NCBI GenBank assembly: GCA_965227335.1
Contig: CBDDFV010000001.1
Location: 1,364,001 to 1,428,000 of the forward strand
DNA from: CBDDFV01 sp965227335
GTDB taxonomy: Bacteria > Planctomycetota > Phycisphaerae > Phycisphaerales > SM1A02
Direction of reading: 5' to 3'
DNA length: 64,000 bases
Shown piece by piece: positions 25,866 to 35,448 of the stretch (its first letter is position 1; each line of letters starts with the position of its first letter). The translations under genes were made by a program, and so were the position numbers. The notes under the pieces are model-generated. The model was not told the DNA's origin. It did not search any database and was given only the letters and a program-made list of their open reading frames with translations.

Positions 25866-27323
25866 ATGGCGAAGAAGCGAGACGACGGGGGAGCGGACGG
25901 ATCCGGCGACGCCTCGGCGGCCGGGTCCCGGTCGAAAATCGAGAACCTGCACGTCTGGCAGATTCAGGCGGTCCGCGACGTCCTCTGGGTCGGCGCGGTC
26001 ATCGCATTCTTCTGGCTCGGCTACAAGATGAGCGCGGTGACCGTCCCGCTGCTGCTCGCCCTGCTGCTCGCGTACCTGTTCGAACCGCTCGTTGCGAAGC
26101 TGGCGAAACACGAGAAACTCTCCCGCCCGATCGTGGTGGCGGGACTGCTCTGCACGGTCGGCGTCGCGGCGGCGCTCGTCATCACCGTCACCGGCGCCCT
26201 CGTGGTCGGCCAGACCAACGACCTCATCGGCAAGCTCGCCGACGGCACCTACAGCCGGCAGGCCCGCTCGATCGCGAAAGACGTCTCCGGCTGGTACGAC
26301 GAGGCGGCCGGCGGCCTCGGCGGACTGCTCGACTTCGGCGACGGCGGCGAGGACCCGGACGGCGCGGCGACGAACGACGAGGACGCGGCCGGAGACGACG
26401 CCAACGAAGCGCCCCCGTCCGCCGACGAAGCCGCCGGGACTGACGCGGAGACGATCGATGACGCCGGTGACGAATCCGCCGGCGACGTCGCGACCGCCGA
26501 GTCGAAGGAGCCCGCCGCCGACGTGCACGGCATGGACGTCGCCCAGCTGGAAGCGTTGATCGACGCCCGGGTGGATGCGCGGCTCGAGGCGTCGCGCGAT
26601 GGGCCCGGCGGCGGCGTCAACTGGATCGGCATCGCCCGTACGGCGGGCACGCAGGTCTGGAACGTGGTCGGCGCCGTCGTCCAGCTCGGCCTGCTCGCCT
26701 TCCTCGTGCCGTTCTATTTCTACTTCTTCTCCGTCTCCTATCCCGGCGTCGTCCGGTTCGGACGCAACCTGATTCCGGACAAGAACAAGCAGCGCACGCT
26801 TGAACTCCTCGGCCGCATGGATCTCGCGGTCGCCGGCTTCGTACGCGGCCGCATCGTGATCAGCATCATCATGGGCGTCATGCTTGCGATCGGCTGGGCG
26901 ATCTGCGGCGTGCCCTACACCATCCCGCTCGGCCTCGTCGTCGGCGTCTTCTGCGCGGTGCCGTACCTCGGCGGCGTCGGCGTCCCGCTGGCGATCGTGC
27001 TGAGTCTCTTCGAGGACGTGCCGGACACCGGCTCCGGCTGGTTCTGGCTCTTCGCCGGTCCGATCATCGTGTTCGTGATCGTGCAGCTGATCGAGGGCTA
27101 CGTGCTGACGCCGATGATCGCCGGCAAGGCGACCAATCTCGACCCGGTGGCGATTCTGGTGGCGGTGCTCGCGGGCGGCGCGCTGTTCGGCGTGTTCGGG
27201 ATGCTGATCGCGATCCCCATCGCCGCGTGCCTGAAGATCATCTTCACCGACGTCCTCCTGCCGCGGATTCACGAGTGGATGAAGGGCGAGCGACAGGACC
27301 CGCTGCCGTTCGGGCGGGACTGA
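25866..27323 (+). CDS. AI-2E / PerM family membrane transporter with acidic insert
   Basis: A 485-residue inner-membrane protein of the PerM/AI-2E exporter family. N-terminal membrane helices (WVGAVIAFFWLGYKM, VPLLLALLLAYLFEP) are followed by the large soluble loop typical of the family and a C-terminal helix bundle (VPFYFYFFSV, then FVRGRIVISIIMGVMLAIGW). Family motifs are CAVPYLGGVGVPLAI and VQLIEGYVLTPMIAGKATNL, with GGALFGVFGMLIAIP. Odd for the family is an acidic low-complexity insert (residues about 158-235, mainly Asp, Glu, Ala) within the loop. The substrate is not predictable. It converges on ffh, with 21 bp between stops. Confidence 0.85.
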   Translation: MAKKRDDGGADGSGDASAAGSRSKIENLHVWQIQAVRDVLWVGAVIAFFWLGYKMSAVTVPLLLALLLAYLFEPLVAKLAKHEKLSRPIVVAGLLCTVGVAAALVITVTGALVVGQTNDLIGKLADGTYSRQARSIAKDVSGWYDEAAGGLGGLLDFGDGGEDPDGAATNDEDAAGDDANEAPPSADEAAGTDAETIDDAGDESAGDVATAESKEPAADVHGMDVAQLEALIDARVDARLEASRDGPGGGVNWIGIARTAGTQVWNVVGAVVQLGLLAFLVPFYFYFFSVSYPGVVRFGRNLIPDKNKQRTLELLGRMDLAVAGFVRGRIVISIIMGVMLAIGWAICGVPYTIPLGLVVGVFCAVPYLGGVGVPLAIVLSLFEDVPDTGSGWFWLFAGPIIVFVIVQLIEGYVLTPMIAGKATNLDPVAILVAVLAGGALFGVFGMLIAIPIAACLKIIFTDVLLPRIHEWMKGERQDPLPFGRD

Positions 27324-27344
27324 CGCCGGGGCGCCGGAGGCGGA

Positions 27345-28823
27345 TCAGCGTCGCTTCTTCTGCTTGAACCGCGCCTTGCGGCTGGTCTGCTTCGTCGACT
27401 TGCGGCGGCCGAAGCCCGGCATGCCCTTGACGCCCGGCATCATGTCGGGGTCCATGCCGGCGAGGTCCTTCATCGCGCCGAGCTTCCCCATGCCCTGCGT
27501 CTGCTTCATGACCTTCTGGAGCATGTCGAACTGCTTGGTCAGCTTGCTGACCTCCGGCGTCTGCACGCCCGCTCCCTTCGCGACCCGCTTGGTCCGCGAC
27601 TTGTTCAGCAGCTTGACGTCCCCGCGCTCCGCCGGCGTCATCGAGTTGACGATGCCCTCCAGGCGATCCAGCTGATTGTCGTCGACGTCGACGTCCTTCA
27701 GCATCGACCCGACGCCGGGCAGCATCCCCAGCAGCTGCTTCATCGGCCCCATCCGCCGAATCGTCCGGAGCTGCTTCAGGAAGTCGTCCATCGTGAGCTT
27801 GCCTTCCTGCATCCGCTGCGCGATGCGTTCGGCTTCCTCCTCGGAGACTTCCTGCTGCGCTTTCTCGACCAGCGACACCACGTCGCCCATGCCGAGGATC
27901 CGTCCCGCCATCCGCTCCGGATGAAACTCCTCCAGCGCGTCGTACCGCTCGCCCACGCCGATGAACTTGATCGGGGCGCCGGTGACCTGTTTCACCGACA
28001 GGGCGGCCCCGCCCCGCGTGTCGGAGTCGAACTTGGTGAGGATCACGCCGTCCACTTCGAGACGCTCGTGGAAGGCCTTCGCCGCGTTCACCGCGTCCTG
28101 ACCGACCATCGCGTCGACGACGAGGAACACCTGGTGCGGCGTCAGCGACCGGTTCACCGCCTCCAGTTCCCCCATCAGCTCGTCGTTGATGTGCAGACGA
28201 CCCGCGGTGTCGAGGATCAGCACGTCGACGTTCTGCTTCCTCGCTTCGCGAAACGCCCGCTGGCAGACGCCGACCGCCACGCCGACCGCCTTGCCGTACT
28301 CGTCGCACTTGTCCGGTTCGGCGTAGAACGAGACGGTCCCGCTGCCGGACGCTTCCGCTTCAACGGTCTCGGCGACGACCCGAAGCTGCTCGACCGCGGC
28401 GGGACGCTGCAGGTCCGCCGCGCAGACCATCGCGGACTTCCCGCGCGACTTGAGATACGCCGCGAGCTTGCCGCAGGTGGTCGTCTTCCCGGAGCCCTGG
28501 AGTCCGCACATCATGACGACGGTGGGCTTGGGATCGACCATCATGATCCCGGGGTCGACCGGTCCCATCAGGTCGATGAGCCGTTCGTTGACGACCCCGA
28601 TCATCTGCTCGCCGGGCTTGAGGCTCTTCGTCACGTCGCGTCCGAGAGCGTCCTGCACGACGTCCTCGCAGAACTGTTTGACGACGTCGATGTGCACGTC
28701 CGCTTCGAGCAGGGCGCGGCGGACATCGGCCATCGCGTCGCGGATGTTGCTCTCACTGATCTTGCCGCGCCCCGACAGATTGCGGAAGGCGGACTGGAAG
28801 CGGTCGGACAGGTTCTCGAACAT
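27345..28823 (-). CDS. ffh: signal recognition particle protein Ffh
   Basis: A 492-residue SRP GTPase that targets nascent membrane proteins to FtsY and the Sec translocon. The N domain (MFENLSDRFQSAFRNLSG) leads to the G domain: GLQGSGKTTTCGKLA (P-loop), DLQRPAAVEQL, DTAGRLHINDELM and TKFDSDTRGGAAL. The M domain is methionine-rich (MGPMKQLLGMLPGV, LTKQFDMLQKVMKQTQGMG) and ends in a basic tail. ATG 28823 matches the conserved N-terminus. polX lies 53 bp upstream on the same strand, and a TATACT element sits between them. Confidence 0.97.
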   Translation of the reverse strand: MFENLSDRFQSAFRNLSGRGKISESNIRDAMADVRRALLEADVHIDVVKQFCEDVVQDALGRDVTKSLKPGEQMIGVVNERLIDLMGPVDPGIMMVDPKPTVVMMCGLQGSGKTTTCGKLAAYLKSRGKSAMVCAADLQRPAAVEQLRVVAETVEAEASGSGTVSFYAEPDKCDEYGKAVGVAVGVCQRAFREARKQNVDVLILDTAGRLHINDELMGELEAVNRSLTPHQVFLVVDAMVGQDAVNAAKAFHERLEVDGVILTKFDSDTRGGAALSVKQVTGAPIKFIGVGERYDALEEFHPERMAGRILGMGDVVSLVEKAQQEVSEEEAERIAQRMQEGKLTMDDFLKQLRTIRRMGPMKQLLGMLPGVGSMLKDVDVDDNQLDRLEGIVNSMTPAERGDVKLLNKSRTKRVAKGAGVQTPEVSKLTKQFDMLQKVMKQTQGMGKLGAMKDLAGMDPDMMPGVKGMPGFGRRKSTKQTSRKARFKQKKRR

Positions 28824-28856
28824 GCGGCGGGGACCTCGGAACGTACGGAAACCGAC

Positions 28857-28862
28857 AGTATA
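28857..28862 (-). promoter_or_regulatory. possible -10 element upstream of ffh
   Basis: On the minus strand TATACT lies 33 bp before the ffh start, in the gap after polX. The region 17-18 bp upstream has no clear -35, so ffh may be transcribed both from here and from polX. Confidence 0.35.
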
Positions 28863-28876
28863 GACGGTCCGCCGGA

Positions 28877-30619
28877 TCAGGACCGGTCGAGCCAGCTGCG
28901 CAGCTTCTTCACGCTCCACGTGTTGATGCAGCGATCCGCCGGCAGCCAGCCCCGCCGGGCGGTCATCACGCCGTAGCGAAGCTGGTCGAAGTCGACAGGT
29001 CCGTGGGCGTCGGTGTTGATCGCGATCAGCGCCCCCGCGTCGACCGCGGCCCGGACGTGCGTGTCGCGGAGATCGAGCCGCATGAAGTTCGCGTTGATCT
29101 CGAGCGCCACGTCGTGCTCGACGGCGGCCCGGATCACCGCGTCGATGTCGAGCGGCAGGCCCTCGCGCTTGTTGATCAGACGCCCGGTCGGATGCCCGAG
29201 GATGTGGACGTGCGGGTTCTCGATCGCCGCGATCAGCCGCTTCGTCGCCCGGCCGCGATCCTGCGCGAGCGAGGCGTGCGGCGAGGCGACGACGACGTCG
29301 AGTTCCGCGAGGACGTCGTCGTCGTAATCGAGGCCGCCGTCGACGAGAATGTCGACCTCCGACCCCGCGAGCAACGTGAGGCCCTTGATCGCCTCGCCCG
29401 CCTTCCGGATCGCATCGATGTGCGTGCGGAGACGCGCCTCGTCGAGCCCGTTGGCGAGGACGCTGGACGGGGAGTGGTCCGTGATCGCGAGGACCTTCCG
29501 GCCCCGCCGCTTCGCCTCCTGCGCGAGATCCTCAATCGACAGCTTGCCGTCGGAGGCGGTGGTGTGGCTGTGGAGTTCGGCGACGATGTCGTCGATCGTG
29601 ATGAGATCATCGGGGACGCCGCTGAGTTCGCCGCGATCTTCGCGGAGTTCGGGCGGGACGAAATGCAGGTCCAGCGCGTCGTAGATGTCCTGTTCGGTGG
29701 CGCACGCGACGGGCGTCACGCCGCGCTTCTGCGGCGGCTCATCGTGCGTCCCGTCGTCGGGGAAGAGGCCGTATTCGTTGAGCCGGAGATTTCGTTTGAT
29801 CGCCCGTTCACGCAGCACGACGTTGTGTTCCTTGGAGCCGGTGAAGTACATCAGCGCGGCGCCGAACGCGTCGTCCTCCACGACCCGCAGGTCCACCTGA
29901 ATGCCTTCGTCCAGTCGCACCGAACTCTTCGTGTCGCCGGCCACGAGCACCTTCTCGACGTCCACCATGTCGCGGAACGCCTCGCCGACGGCCTCGGGAT
30001 CGGTGGTGCTGACGAGGATGTCGATATCGCCGATCGTCTCCCGGCCGCGCCGCAGCGATCCCGCGTACCGGATCTGCTTCACGCCGCTGACGCCGCGCAG
30101 TTGCTCGACGATCGCCTCCGCCTTCGGCAGCGCCTGTCCGAGCCGCACGCGTCCGCTCGACTTTTCGAGAAACGCGAGGGCGTCGCGGATGTTCTGGACC
30201 GCCTTTTCGCCCATGCGCGGCAGTTCGGCGATCTCGCCCGAATCGAGCTTCTCAACCAGCGTCGCGCGGTCGACGACGCCCGCTTTGTCCCACATCAGCT
30301 TGACCGTCTTCGGGCCGACGCCGGGGAGGCGCAGCAGGTCGAGCAGCCCGAGCGGCGTGTCCTGCTTGAGCTTTTCGTGGGCGGCGATCTTCCCCGTCTC
30401 CACGTACTCGACGATCTTCTTCGCGGTGGAGTCGCCGATCCCCTCAATGTCGGTGAGCGTCCCCGGGTCGTCCGCGAGATCGCCGACGTCAGTGGAGAGA
30501 TCGCCCAGCACGCGGGCCGCCCGCTGGTAGGCGCTCACGCGAAAGCTGCTCGCCCCCGTGAGGGCGAGGATGTCGGCCATCTCGTTGAAGATCGCCGCGA
30601 GTTCGGCGTTCGTGCTCAT
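28877..30619 (-). CDS. polX: DNA polymerase/3'-5' exonuclease PolX
   Basis: A 580-residue family X repair polymerase with a PHP phosphoesterase domain, used in gap filling during base excision repair or end joining. N-terminal helix-hairpin-helix segments (DIEGIGDSTAKKIVEY, LRLPGVGPKTVKLMWD) bind DNA. The polymerase palm carries GSLRRGRETIGDIDILV (metal-binding DxD), then IQVDLRVV (third Asp). The PHP domain (from about residue 335) has ELHSHTTASDG, AITDHSPS, GSEVDIL, SPHAS and GHPTGR metal sites. Length matches bacterial PolX. The lipoprotein gene upstream is 8 bp away. Confidence 0.95.
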   Translation of the reverse strand: MSTNAELAAIFNEMADILALTGASSFRVSAYQRAARVLGDLSTDVGDLADDPGTLTDIEGIGDSTAKKIVEYVETGKIAAHEKLKQDTPLGLLDLLRLPGVGPKTVKLMWDKAGVVDRATLVEKLDSGEIAELPRMGEKAVQNIRDALAFLEKSSGRVRLGQALPKAEAIVEQLRGVSGVKQIRYAGSLRRGRETIGDIDILVSTTDPEAVGEAFRDMVDVEKVLVAGDTKSSVRLDEGIQVDLRVVEDDAFGAALMYFTGSKEHNVVLRERAIKRNLRLNEYGLFPDDGTHDEPPQKRGVTPVACATEQDIYDALDLHFVPPELREDRGELSGVPDDLITIDDIVAELHSHTTASDGKLSIEDLAQEAKRRGRKVLAITDHSPSSVLANGLDEARLRTHIDAIRKAGEAIKGLTLLAGSEVDILVDGGLDYDDDVLAELDVVVASPHASLAQDRGRATKRLIAAIENPHVHILGHPTGRLINKREGLPLDIDAVIRAAVEHDVALEINANFMRLDLRDTHVRAAVDAGALIAINTDAHGPVDFDQLRYGVMTARRGWLPADRCINTWSVKKLRSWLDRS

Positions 30620-30626
30620 GCGGCGA

Positions 30627-31379
30627 TTACGGCCAGATGCCTTCGAGGAACGGAATGTCCGCCTGCACGTCGCGGAAGTCGACGAAAAGCCGCGAATTCT
30701 GCGTGGAGTAATCCCAGCCCCGCTGCTTCACGTCATTCCGCGCGGCGGCGATGCTTCCGTACTCGCCCGCGTTCATCTTGGCCTGCAACTGCGGGATGAG
30801 ACCCGCGAGGATGATCGAGTGGTAGTGCAGCCGCTTGAGCTTGACGGGGTCGTCCGGCAGTTCGGGATGCGAGGCGAGCGGGGCGGGATCAAGCCGCCAT
30901 TCGCGTCCGACTTTGACCAGCGGCAGCGGCTGCTCCTCGCCGTCCGCATCGACGTACGTCGCCATCGCCGTCGTGTCGCCCGTCTGCGTGAGCGTCGCGG
31001 GCTGCTGAATCGGCTCACGCGGGAACATGCGGGCCGTCGTCTCGTCGAACGGCGCGCCGAGATTCGCCTCCGCCGCCTCGTTGAACGGCTGAAGGACCTC
31101 GAGGTTCGCCAGCGTCTCGACGCGACGACGGGCCGTCTCGTCCGTCGTGTCGTAAAGAGACATGATCGCGCCGTGCTGGACCGGGGCCGTGGCCAGATCG
31201 TTGAACGTCGCGACCAGCGACTCCGCCGTCGCCCAACGCTCGTCCACCGGCGGGGGCGCGGCGGCCTCAGGCTCCGCTGAACCAGGACCGCAGCCCGACC
31301 CGGTCATGCCAGCAACAACCGCGAGCAGCCCGAGGGCCGCGACGCGGACGGTCTTCGTCATCAGGGGAAGTCGGCTCAT
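30627..31379 (-). CDS. lipoprotein of unknown function
   Basis: A 250-residue lipoprotein. The signal peptide ends with MTGSGC, so the lipidated Cys is near residue 28. The mature protein starts with a Pro/Ala linker, then a helical domain (SLVATFNDLATAPVQHGAIM) and a compact mixed domain (TLTQTGDTTAMATYVDADGE, LPLVKVGREWRLD) like those that follow ligand-binding or DUF4878/NTF2-type lipoproteins. I do not assign a family. RecG lies 31 bp upstream on the same strand and polX 7 bp downstream, so it may belong to a recG-lipoprotein-polX-ffh transcription unit. Confidence 0.75.
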   Translation of the reverse strand: MSRLPLMTKTVRVAALGLLAVVAGMTGSGCGPGSAEPEAAAPPPVDERWATAESLVATFNDLATAPVQHGAIMSLYDTTDETARRRVETLANLEVLQPFNEAAEANLGAPFDETTARMFPREPIQQPATLTQTGDTTAMATYVDADGEEQPLPLVKVGREWRLDPAPLASHPELPDDPVKLKRLHYHSIILAGLIPQLQAKMNAGEYGSIAAARNDVKQRGWDYSTQNSRLFVDFRDVQADIPFLEGIWP

Positions 31380-31410
31380 GCGCAAACGGTAGCACATTCG
31401 ACTGTTCCGG

Positions 31411-33591
31411 TCAGCCCACGTCGGCGACCCCCAGCATCGCGCCATGCTTCTTGAGCAGACGACGCCGCAACAGGGCGTGGGCGGCGTCGCCGAGGTCCGG
31501 ATCCGTCGCGATCAGGTCCTCCGCCTCCCGTCGGGCGAGTTGCAACAGCGGCATGTCTCGGGGGATCTCCGCCGCCTGGAAGGGCGCCGCGCCCGCCTGC
31601 CGGAGGCCGAACAACTCCCCCGGCCCGCGGATCTCGAGGTCCCGCTCCGCGATCTCGAAGCCGTCGCCGGTGTCGATCATCGCGGTGATCCGCGCGGCGC
31701 CGTCCTCGGTGACCGGGTCCGCCACGAGGATACACACCGACTTCCGTTCCCCGCGTCCCACCCGGCCCCGCAACTGGTGGAGTTGCGCGAGACCGAAGCG
31801 ATCGGCCTGTTCGATCACGATGATCGATGCGTTCGGGACGTCGACGCCGACCTCGATGACGGTCGTCGCGATCAGCCCGTCGATTGCGCCCTGCCGGAAG
31901 GCGGTCATCGTCGCGTCGCGCTGGTCGCGCGAGAGACGTCCATGGAGCGGGGCGAGGCGCAGGCCATGAAGCGGCCCGGCGGTGAGTTCGCTGATCAGCG
32001 AGACGACGCCCCGCAGTCCTTCCTCGCTCTCGTCGATCACCGGGGCGACGATGTACGCCTGTTCGCCCTGCTGCAGACGTTCGCGAACGAAGGCATAGAC
32101 CTCGTCCCGGCGGGCGGCCGGCATCGCGCGGGTGGCGACGGGCTGCCGGCCCGGCGGGAGGCTGCGGATCGTCGACACGTCGAGGTCGCCGAACAGCGTC
32201 AGCGACAACGTGCGCGGGATCGGGGTCGCGGTCATGATGAGCGCGTGCGGGGCGGCGTCGGGATCATCCGGCTTCCAGCGCAGGCCCGCCCGCTGGTGGA
32301 CGCCGAAGCGATGCTGCTCGTCAATCACGGCGATCGCCAGCCCCTGAAATCGGACCGACTCCGTCAGCATCGCGTGCGTGCCGATCACGATATCGATCAG
32401 ACCGTCGCGGATGTCGTCCTCGACCTTGCGACGCTCCGCCGCGGGCAGGGATCCGGTGAGGAGCGCGATTCGCACCCGGGCCCCCGCGAGCATCGCGCTG
32501 ATCGACTGGAAGTGCTGCTCGGCGAGCAGTTCCGTCGGCGCCATGAGCGCGGCCTGCTGCTCCGACGCCACGGCCAGCAGCATCGCATACAGCGCGACCG
32601 CGGTCTTGCCGGAGCCGACATCACCCTGGACGAGGCGGTTCATCGGATAGGACCGCTGCAGGTCCGTCGCGATCTCCGCCGCGACGTCCGACTGCGCATC
32701 GGTCAGCGTGAACGGCAGTCGGGCGCGGATGTGGTCGTCGATCGCGTCGCTGAACTTCAGCGGCGGGGCCTTGAGCGTCTCGGTGCGCTGCCGCCGTTTC
32801 AGCATGACGCCGACCTGGAGCATGAAGAGTTCGTCGAACGCGAGTCGGCGTCGGCCGGCGGCGGCGTCGGCTTCGTCCTCGGGACGATGAACGCGTCGGT
32901 AGGCGTCGGCGAGCTCCGGCATCGCCGCGCTCTCCCGGATGTCGGCGGGGAGGTGATCATCAATGAGCGCGAGGGCGTCGTCGAGAACGCTGTCGATGAG
33001 CTTGCGGAGCACGGGGGAGCTGAGTTGTTCGCTCGCCGGATAGACGGGGCGGAGACCGTCGCCGCCCGACGCGTCGGGATCGATGTCTTCCGGGGCGACC
33101 GCCGTCCACTGCGGGTTGACGATCTGGAGATAGTCGCCGTGCCGCTTGGCCTTGCCGGCGACGCGGATATGGTCGCCCGGATGCAGCTTGCCGCGCATCC
33201 ACGGGGCGTTGAACCAGGTGAGTTTGATCGTGCCGGTGCCGTCCTCGAGGGTGGCCTCGAAGCGAGTGCGGCGACCGTAGCCGGCGGTGCGGGCGGAGGC
33301 GATCTCACCCGCGACGGCGACGTTGGCGTCCGCGCCGTGACGGTCGCCCACGAGATCCGACGCCGCGCCGATCGTCTGCTCGCCGAGATCGCGCTCGTAG
33401 CGGAGCGGGAGGTGGAGGATGAGGTCGGCGACGGCGCGGATGCCGAGTCGGTTGAGCGCGGCGGCGCGGGCGTCGCCCACCCCGGGCAGCGTCGCCACGT
33501 TCGTGGTCAGCGCCAGCGGGGAATCGGATCCCCCGGCGGACGGGGGCGGGGTTGGCGAGGCGGGCGTCGTCACGGCTCCCGACGATATCAT
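31411..33591 (-). CDS. recG: ATP-dependent DNA helicase RecG
   Basis: A 726-residue superfamily 2 helicase that regresses stalled replication forks and processes recombination intermediates. After a Pro-rich leader (LPGVGDARAAALNRLGI marks the start of conserved sequence) comes the wedge/OB domain with LHLPLRYERDL and IRVAGKAKRHGDYLQIVNPQ. Helicase motifs are QGDVGSGKTAVALYAML (Walker A), ALMAPTELLAEQHF, VIDEQHRFGVHQR (DExH-type), MTATPIPRTL, ATTVIEVGVDVPNA and QLHQLRGRVGRG. The C-terminus reads DLEIRGPGELFGLRQAG. It is divergent from xseA, with only 7 bp between start codons. Confidence 0.96.
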   Translation of the reverse strand: MISSGAVTTPASPTPPPSAGGSDSPLALTTNVATLPGVGDARAAALNRLGIRAVADLILHLPLRYERDLGEQTIGAASDLVGDRHGADANVAVAGEIASARTAGYGRRTRFEATLEDGTGTIKLTWFNAPWMRGKLHPGDHIRVAGKAKRHGDYLQIVNPQWTAVAPEDIDPDASGGDGLRPVYPASEQLSSPVLRKLIDSVLDDALALIDDHLPADIRESAAMPELADAYRRVHRPEDEADAAAGRRRLAFDELFMLQVGVMLKRRQRTETLKAPPLKFSDAIDDHIRARLPFTLTDAQSDVAAEIATDLQRSYPMNRLVQGDVGSGKTAVALYAMLLAVASEQQAALMAPTELLAEQHFQSISAMLAGARVRIALLTGSLPAAERRKVEDDIRDGLIDIVIGTHAMLTESVRFQGLAIAVIDEQHRFGVHQRAGLRWKPDDPDAAPHALIMTATPIPRTLSLTLFGDLDVSTIRSLPPGRQPVATRAMPAARRDEVYAFVRERLQQGEQAYIVAPVIDESEEGLRGVVSLISELTAGPLHGLRLAPLHGRLSRDQRDATMTAFRQGAIDGLIATTVIEVGVDVPNASIIVIEQADRFGLAQLHQLRGRVGRGERKSVCILVADPVTEDGAARITAMIDTGDGFEIAERDLEIRGPGELFGLRQAGAAPFQAAEIPRDMPLLQLARREAEDLIATDPDLGDAAHALLRRRLLKKHGAMLGVADVG

Positions 33592-33598
33592 CCCAGTG

Positions 33599-35089
33599 AT
33601 GTCCCGGCTGCCCTTCGATCCCGAACGCATTCACGGCCCGGCCGATGATCCGCCGCCCGCCCGGCGGGAACGCCGGTACGAGCACGCGGCGGAGGCGGCG
33701 GAACTCTCGGTCTCCGAGGTCGCCTCCCTCATCAAGTCCACGCTCGACGAACGCATGCCGGGTCCGCTCCGCGTCGTGGGCGAGGTCTCGAACCTCTCCG
33801 CCCGCCACCACTGGTACTTCTCCCTCAAGGACGAGAACGCCGTGGTCGGCTGCGTCGCCTGGGCGTCGACCGCACGGAAGTTCGGCTTCACGCCGAAGGA
33901 CGGCGACGAGGTGGTCGTGCGCGGCCGGGTGAGCCACTACCCGCCCCAGGGCCGCACGCAGTTCTACGTCGACTCGATGAAACCCGTCGGGGCCGGCGCG
34001 CTGGAGGCGAAGTTCCGCGCGATGTGCGATGAGCTGCGACGCGAAGGCTACTTCGATGAATCAACCAGGCAGCCGCTTCCGGTGTTTCCCCGCCGGATCG
34101 CAGTGGTGACTTCCGCGTCCGGCGCGGCGGTGCAGGACGTCATCGCCACGGCGCGGCAACGGTGGAGCGCCGTCCGCGTCCTCGTCGTCGACGCCCGGGT
34201 GCAGGGGGACGGCGCCGCGGCGAGCGTCGCGCACGCGATCCGCGCGATCGATCGACGACGCGAACAACTCGCCGTCGATGTCATCCTCGTCACCCGCGGC
34301 GGCGGGTCGATGGAGGACCTCTGGGCGTTCAACGAACGTCCGGTCGCCGATGCGATCTTCCGCTGCACCACGCCGGTCGTCGCGGCGATCGGACACGAAT
34401 CCGATACGACCGTGGCCGAACTCGTCGCGGATCTCCGGGCCGCGACGCCGACCCAGGCGGCGATGCGGATCATCCCCAGCGCCGCGGATCTGCGGACGCA
34501 GGTCGACCATCGCGCGGATCAGATGCGCCGACTGCTCGTGCGATCGACGGAACGAAGCGTGGCGCGGGTCGCGGACGCCGGACGGGGACTGCCCCGCACG
34601 ATCATGGCGACGATCGACCGGCGGCACCGACGGCTCGAGCGGCTCGCGACCCGACTGGAGCGGCTGCGGCCGGAACGGGCGGCGGCGGCCCAGCGGCAGC
34701 AACTGGCGGTCGCGGCGGATCGACTGCGACGGGCGGCGCGGGCGGCGGTGGCCCGTTCGTCGGAGGTCGATCGGCTGGAACATCAGCTCGGCGAGGCGTG
34801 GACGCGAACGGTGGAGCGACGGCGCGGGCGGCTGACGTCGGCGGGGGCGCGGCTGGCGTCGGTGGACCCCCGCCGGGTGCTGCACCGCGGCTACTCGATC
34901 ACGCTCAACGCCGCGGGCGAGGTCGTGCGCTCGAAGGGCGAGGTCAAGGCGGGCGACCGGCTCACGACGAAGGTCGAGGACGGGACGATCGATTCGGTGG
35001 TCGACGGCGCCCCCGCGCGGCGACGTCGGACGCGAAAGCCGGCGGCGGACGATCCGCCCCAGATGGACCTCTTTGGCGAGTCGGAGTAG
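33599..35089 (+). CDS. xseA: exodeoxyribonuclease VII large subunit
   Basis: A 496-residue nuclease subunit that degrades single-stranded DNA together with XseB. The N-terminal OB fold holds VVGEVSNLSARHHWYFSLKD, and the catalytic core shows PVFPRRIAVVTSASGAAVQD, ILVTRGGGSMEDLWAFNE and PVVAAIGHESDTTVAELVAD. A long helical, Arg/Ala-rich region (about 300-440) is the family coiled coil, ending LHRGYSITLNAAGEVVRS. A 30-residue basic N-terminal extension precedes the OB fold. xseB follows after 9 bp, the classical operon order. Confidence 0.96.
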   Translation: MSRLPFDPERIHGPADDPPPARRERRYEHAAEAAELSVSEVASLIKSTLDERMPGPLRVVGEVSNLSARHHWYFSLKDENAVVGCVAWASTARKFGFTPKDGDEVVVRGRVSHYPPQGRTQFYVDSMKPVGAGALEAKFRAMCDELRREGYFDESTRQPLPVFPRRIAVVTSASGAAVQDVIATARQRWSAVRVLVVDARVQGDGAAASVAHAIRAIDRRREQLAVDVILVTRGGGSMEDLWAFNERPVADAIFRCTTPVVAAIGHESDTTVAELVADLRAATPTQAAMRIIPSAADLRTQVDHRADQMRRLLVRSTERSVARVADAGRGLPRTIMATIDRRHRRLERLATRLERLRPERAAAAQRQQLAVAADRLRRAARAAVARSSEVDRLEHQLGEAWTRTVERRRGRLTSAGARLASVDPRRVLHRGYSITLNAAGEVVRSKGEVKAGDRLTTKVEDGTIDSVVDGAPARRRRTRKPAADDPPQMDLFGESE

Positions 35090-35098
35090 AGTCGGATC

Positions 35099-35383
35099 AT
35101 GGCGGGACGGAAGCGCAAGGCGGACACGGCGGAGGCGGCGGGCCCGGAGCCCGGTTCGATGTCGTTCGAGGATGCGATCGCAGAGGTCGAGTCGATCATC
35201 GAGCGCATGGACGAGGGGGCGATCGGTCTGGCGGAATCGCTGGCCGCGTATCGACGGGGCGATGCACTGGTCAAGCGGTGTCGCACGTTGCTCGAAGAGG
35301 CGGAGCAGGAGGTCGAGACGATCACCGGCGCCGCGCTGGAAGACGGCGACGATCACGAGGCCGGAGCCGACGACGCGGAATGA
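35099..35383 (+). CDS. xseB: exodeoxyribonuclease VII small subunit
   Basis: A 94-residue helical subunit that binds and activates XseA. SFEDAIAEVESIIERMDEG, LAESLAAYRRGDALVKRCR and LLEEAEQEVETI match the two-helix XseB fold almost throughout. A short basic N-terminal and an acidic C-terminal extension flank it. It follows xseA by 9 bp. Confidence 0.95.
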   Translation: MAGRKRKADTAEAAGPEPGSMSFEDAIAEVESIIERMDEGAIGLAESLAAYRRGDALVKRCRTLLEEAEQEVETITGAALEDGDDHEAGADDAE

Positions 35384-35448
35384 GGGCGGGCGGCGCGGCC
35401 CGAATCGGAGGCCGCGATCGGAGTCACGGATGATCGATTGGATGCCGC

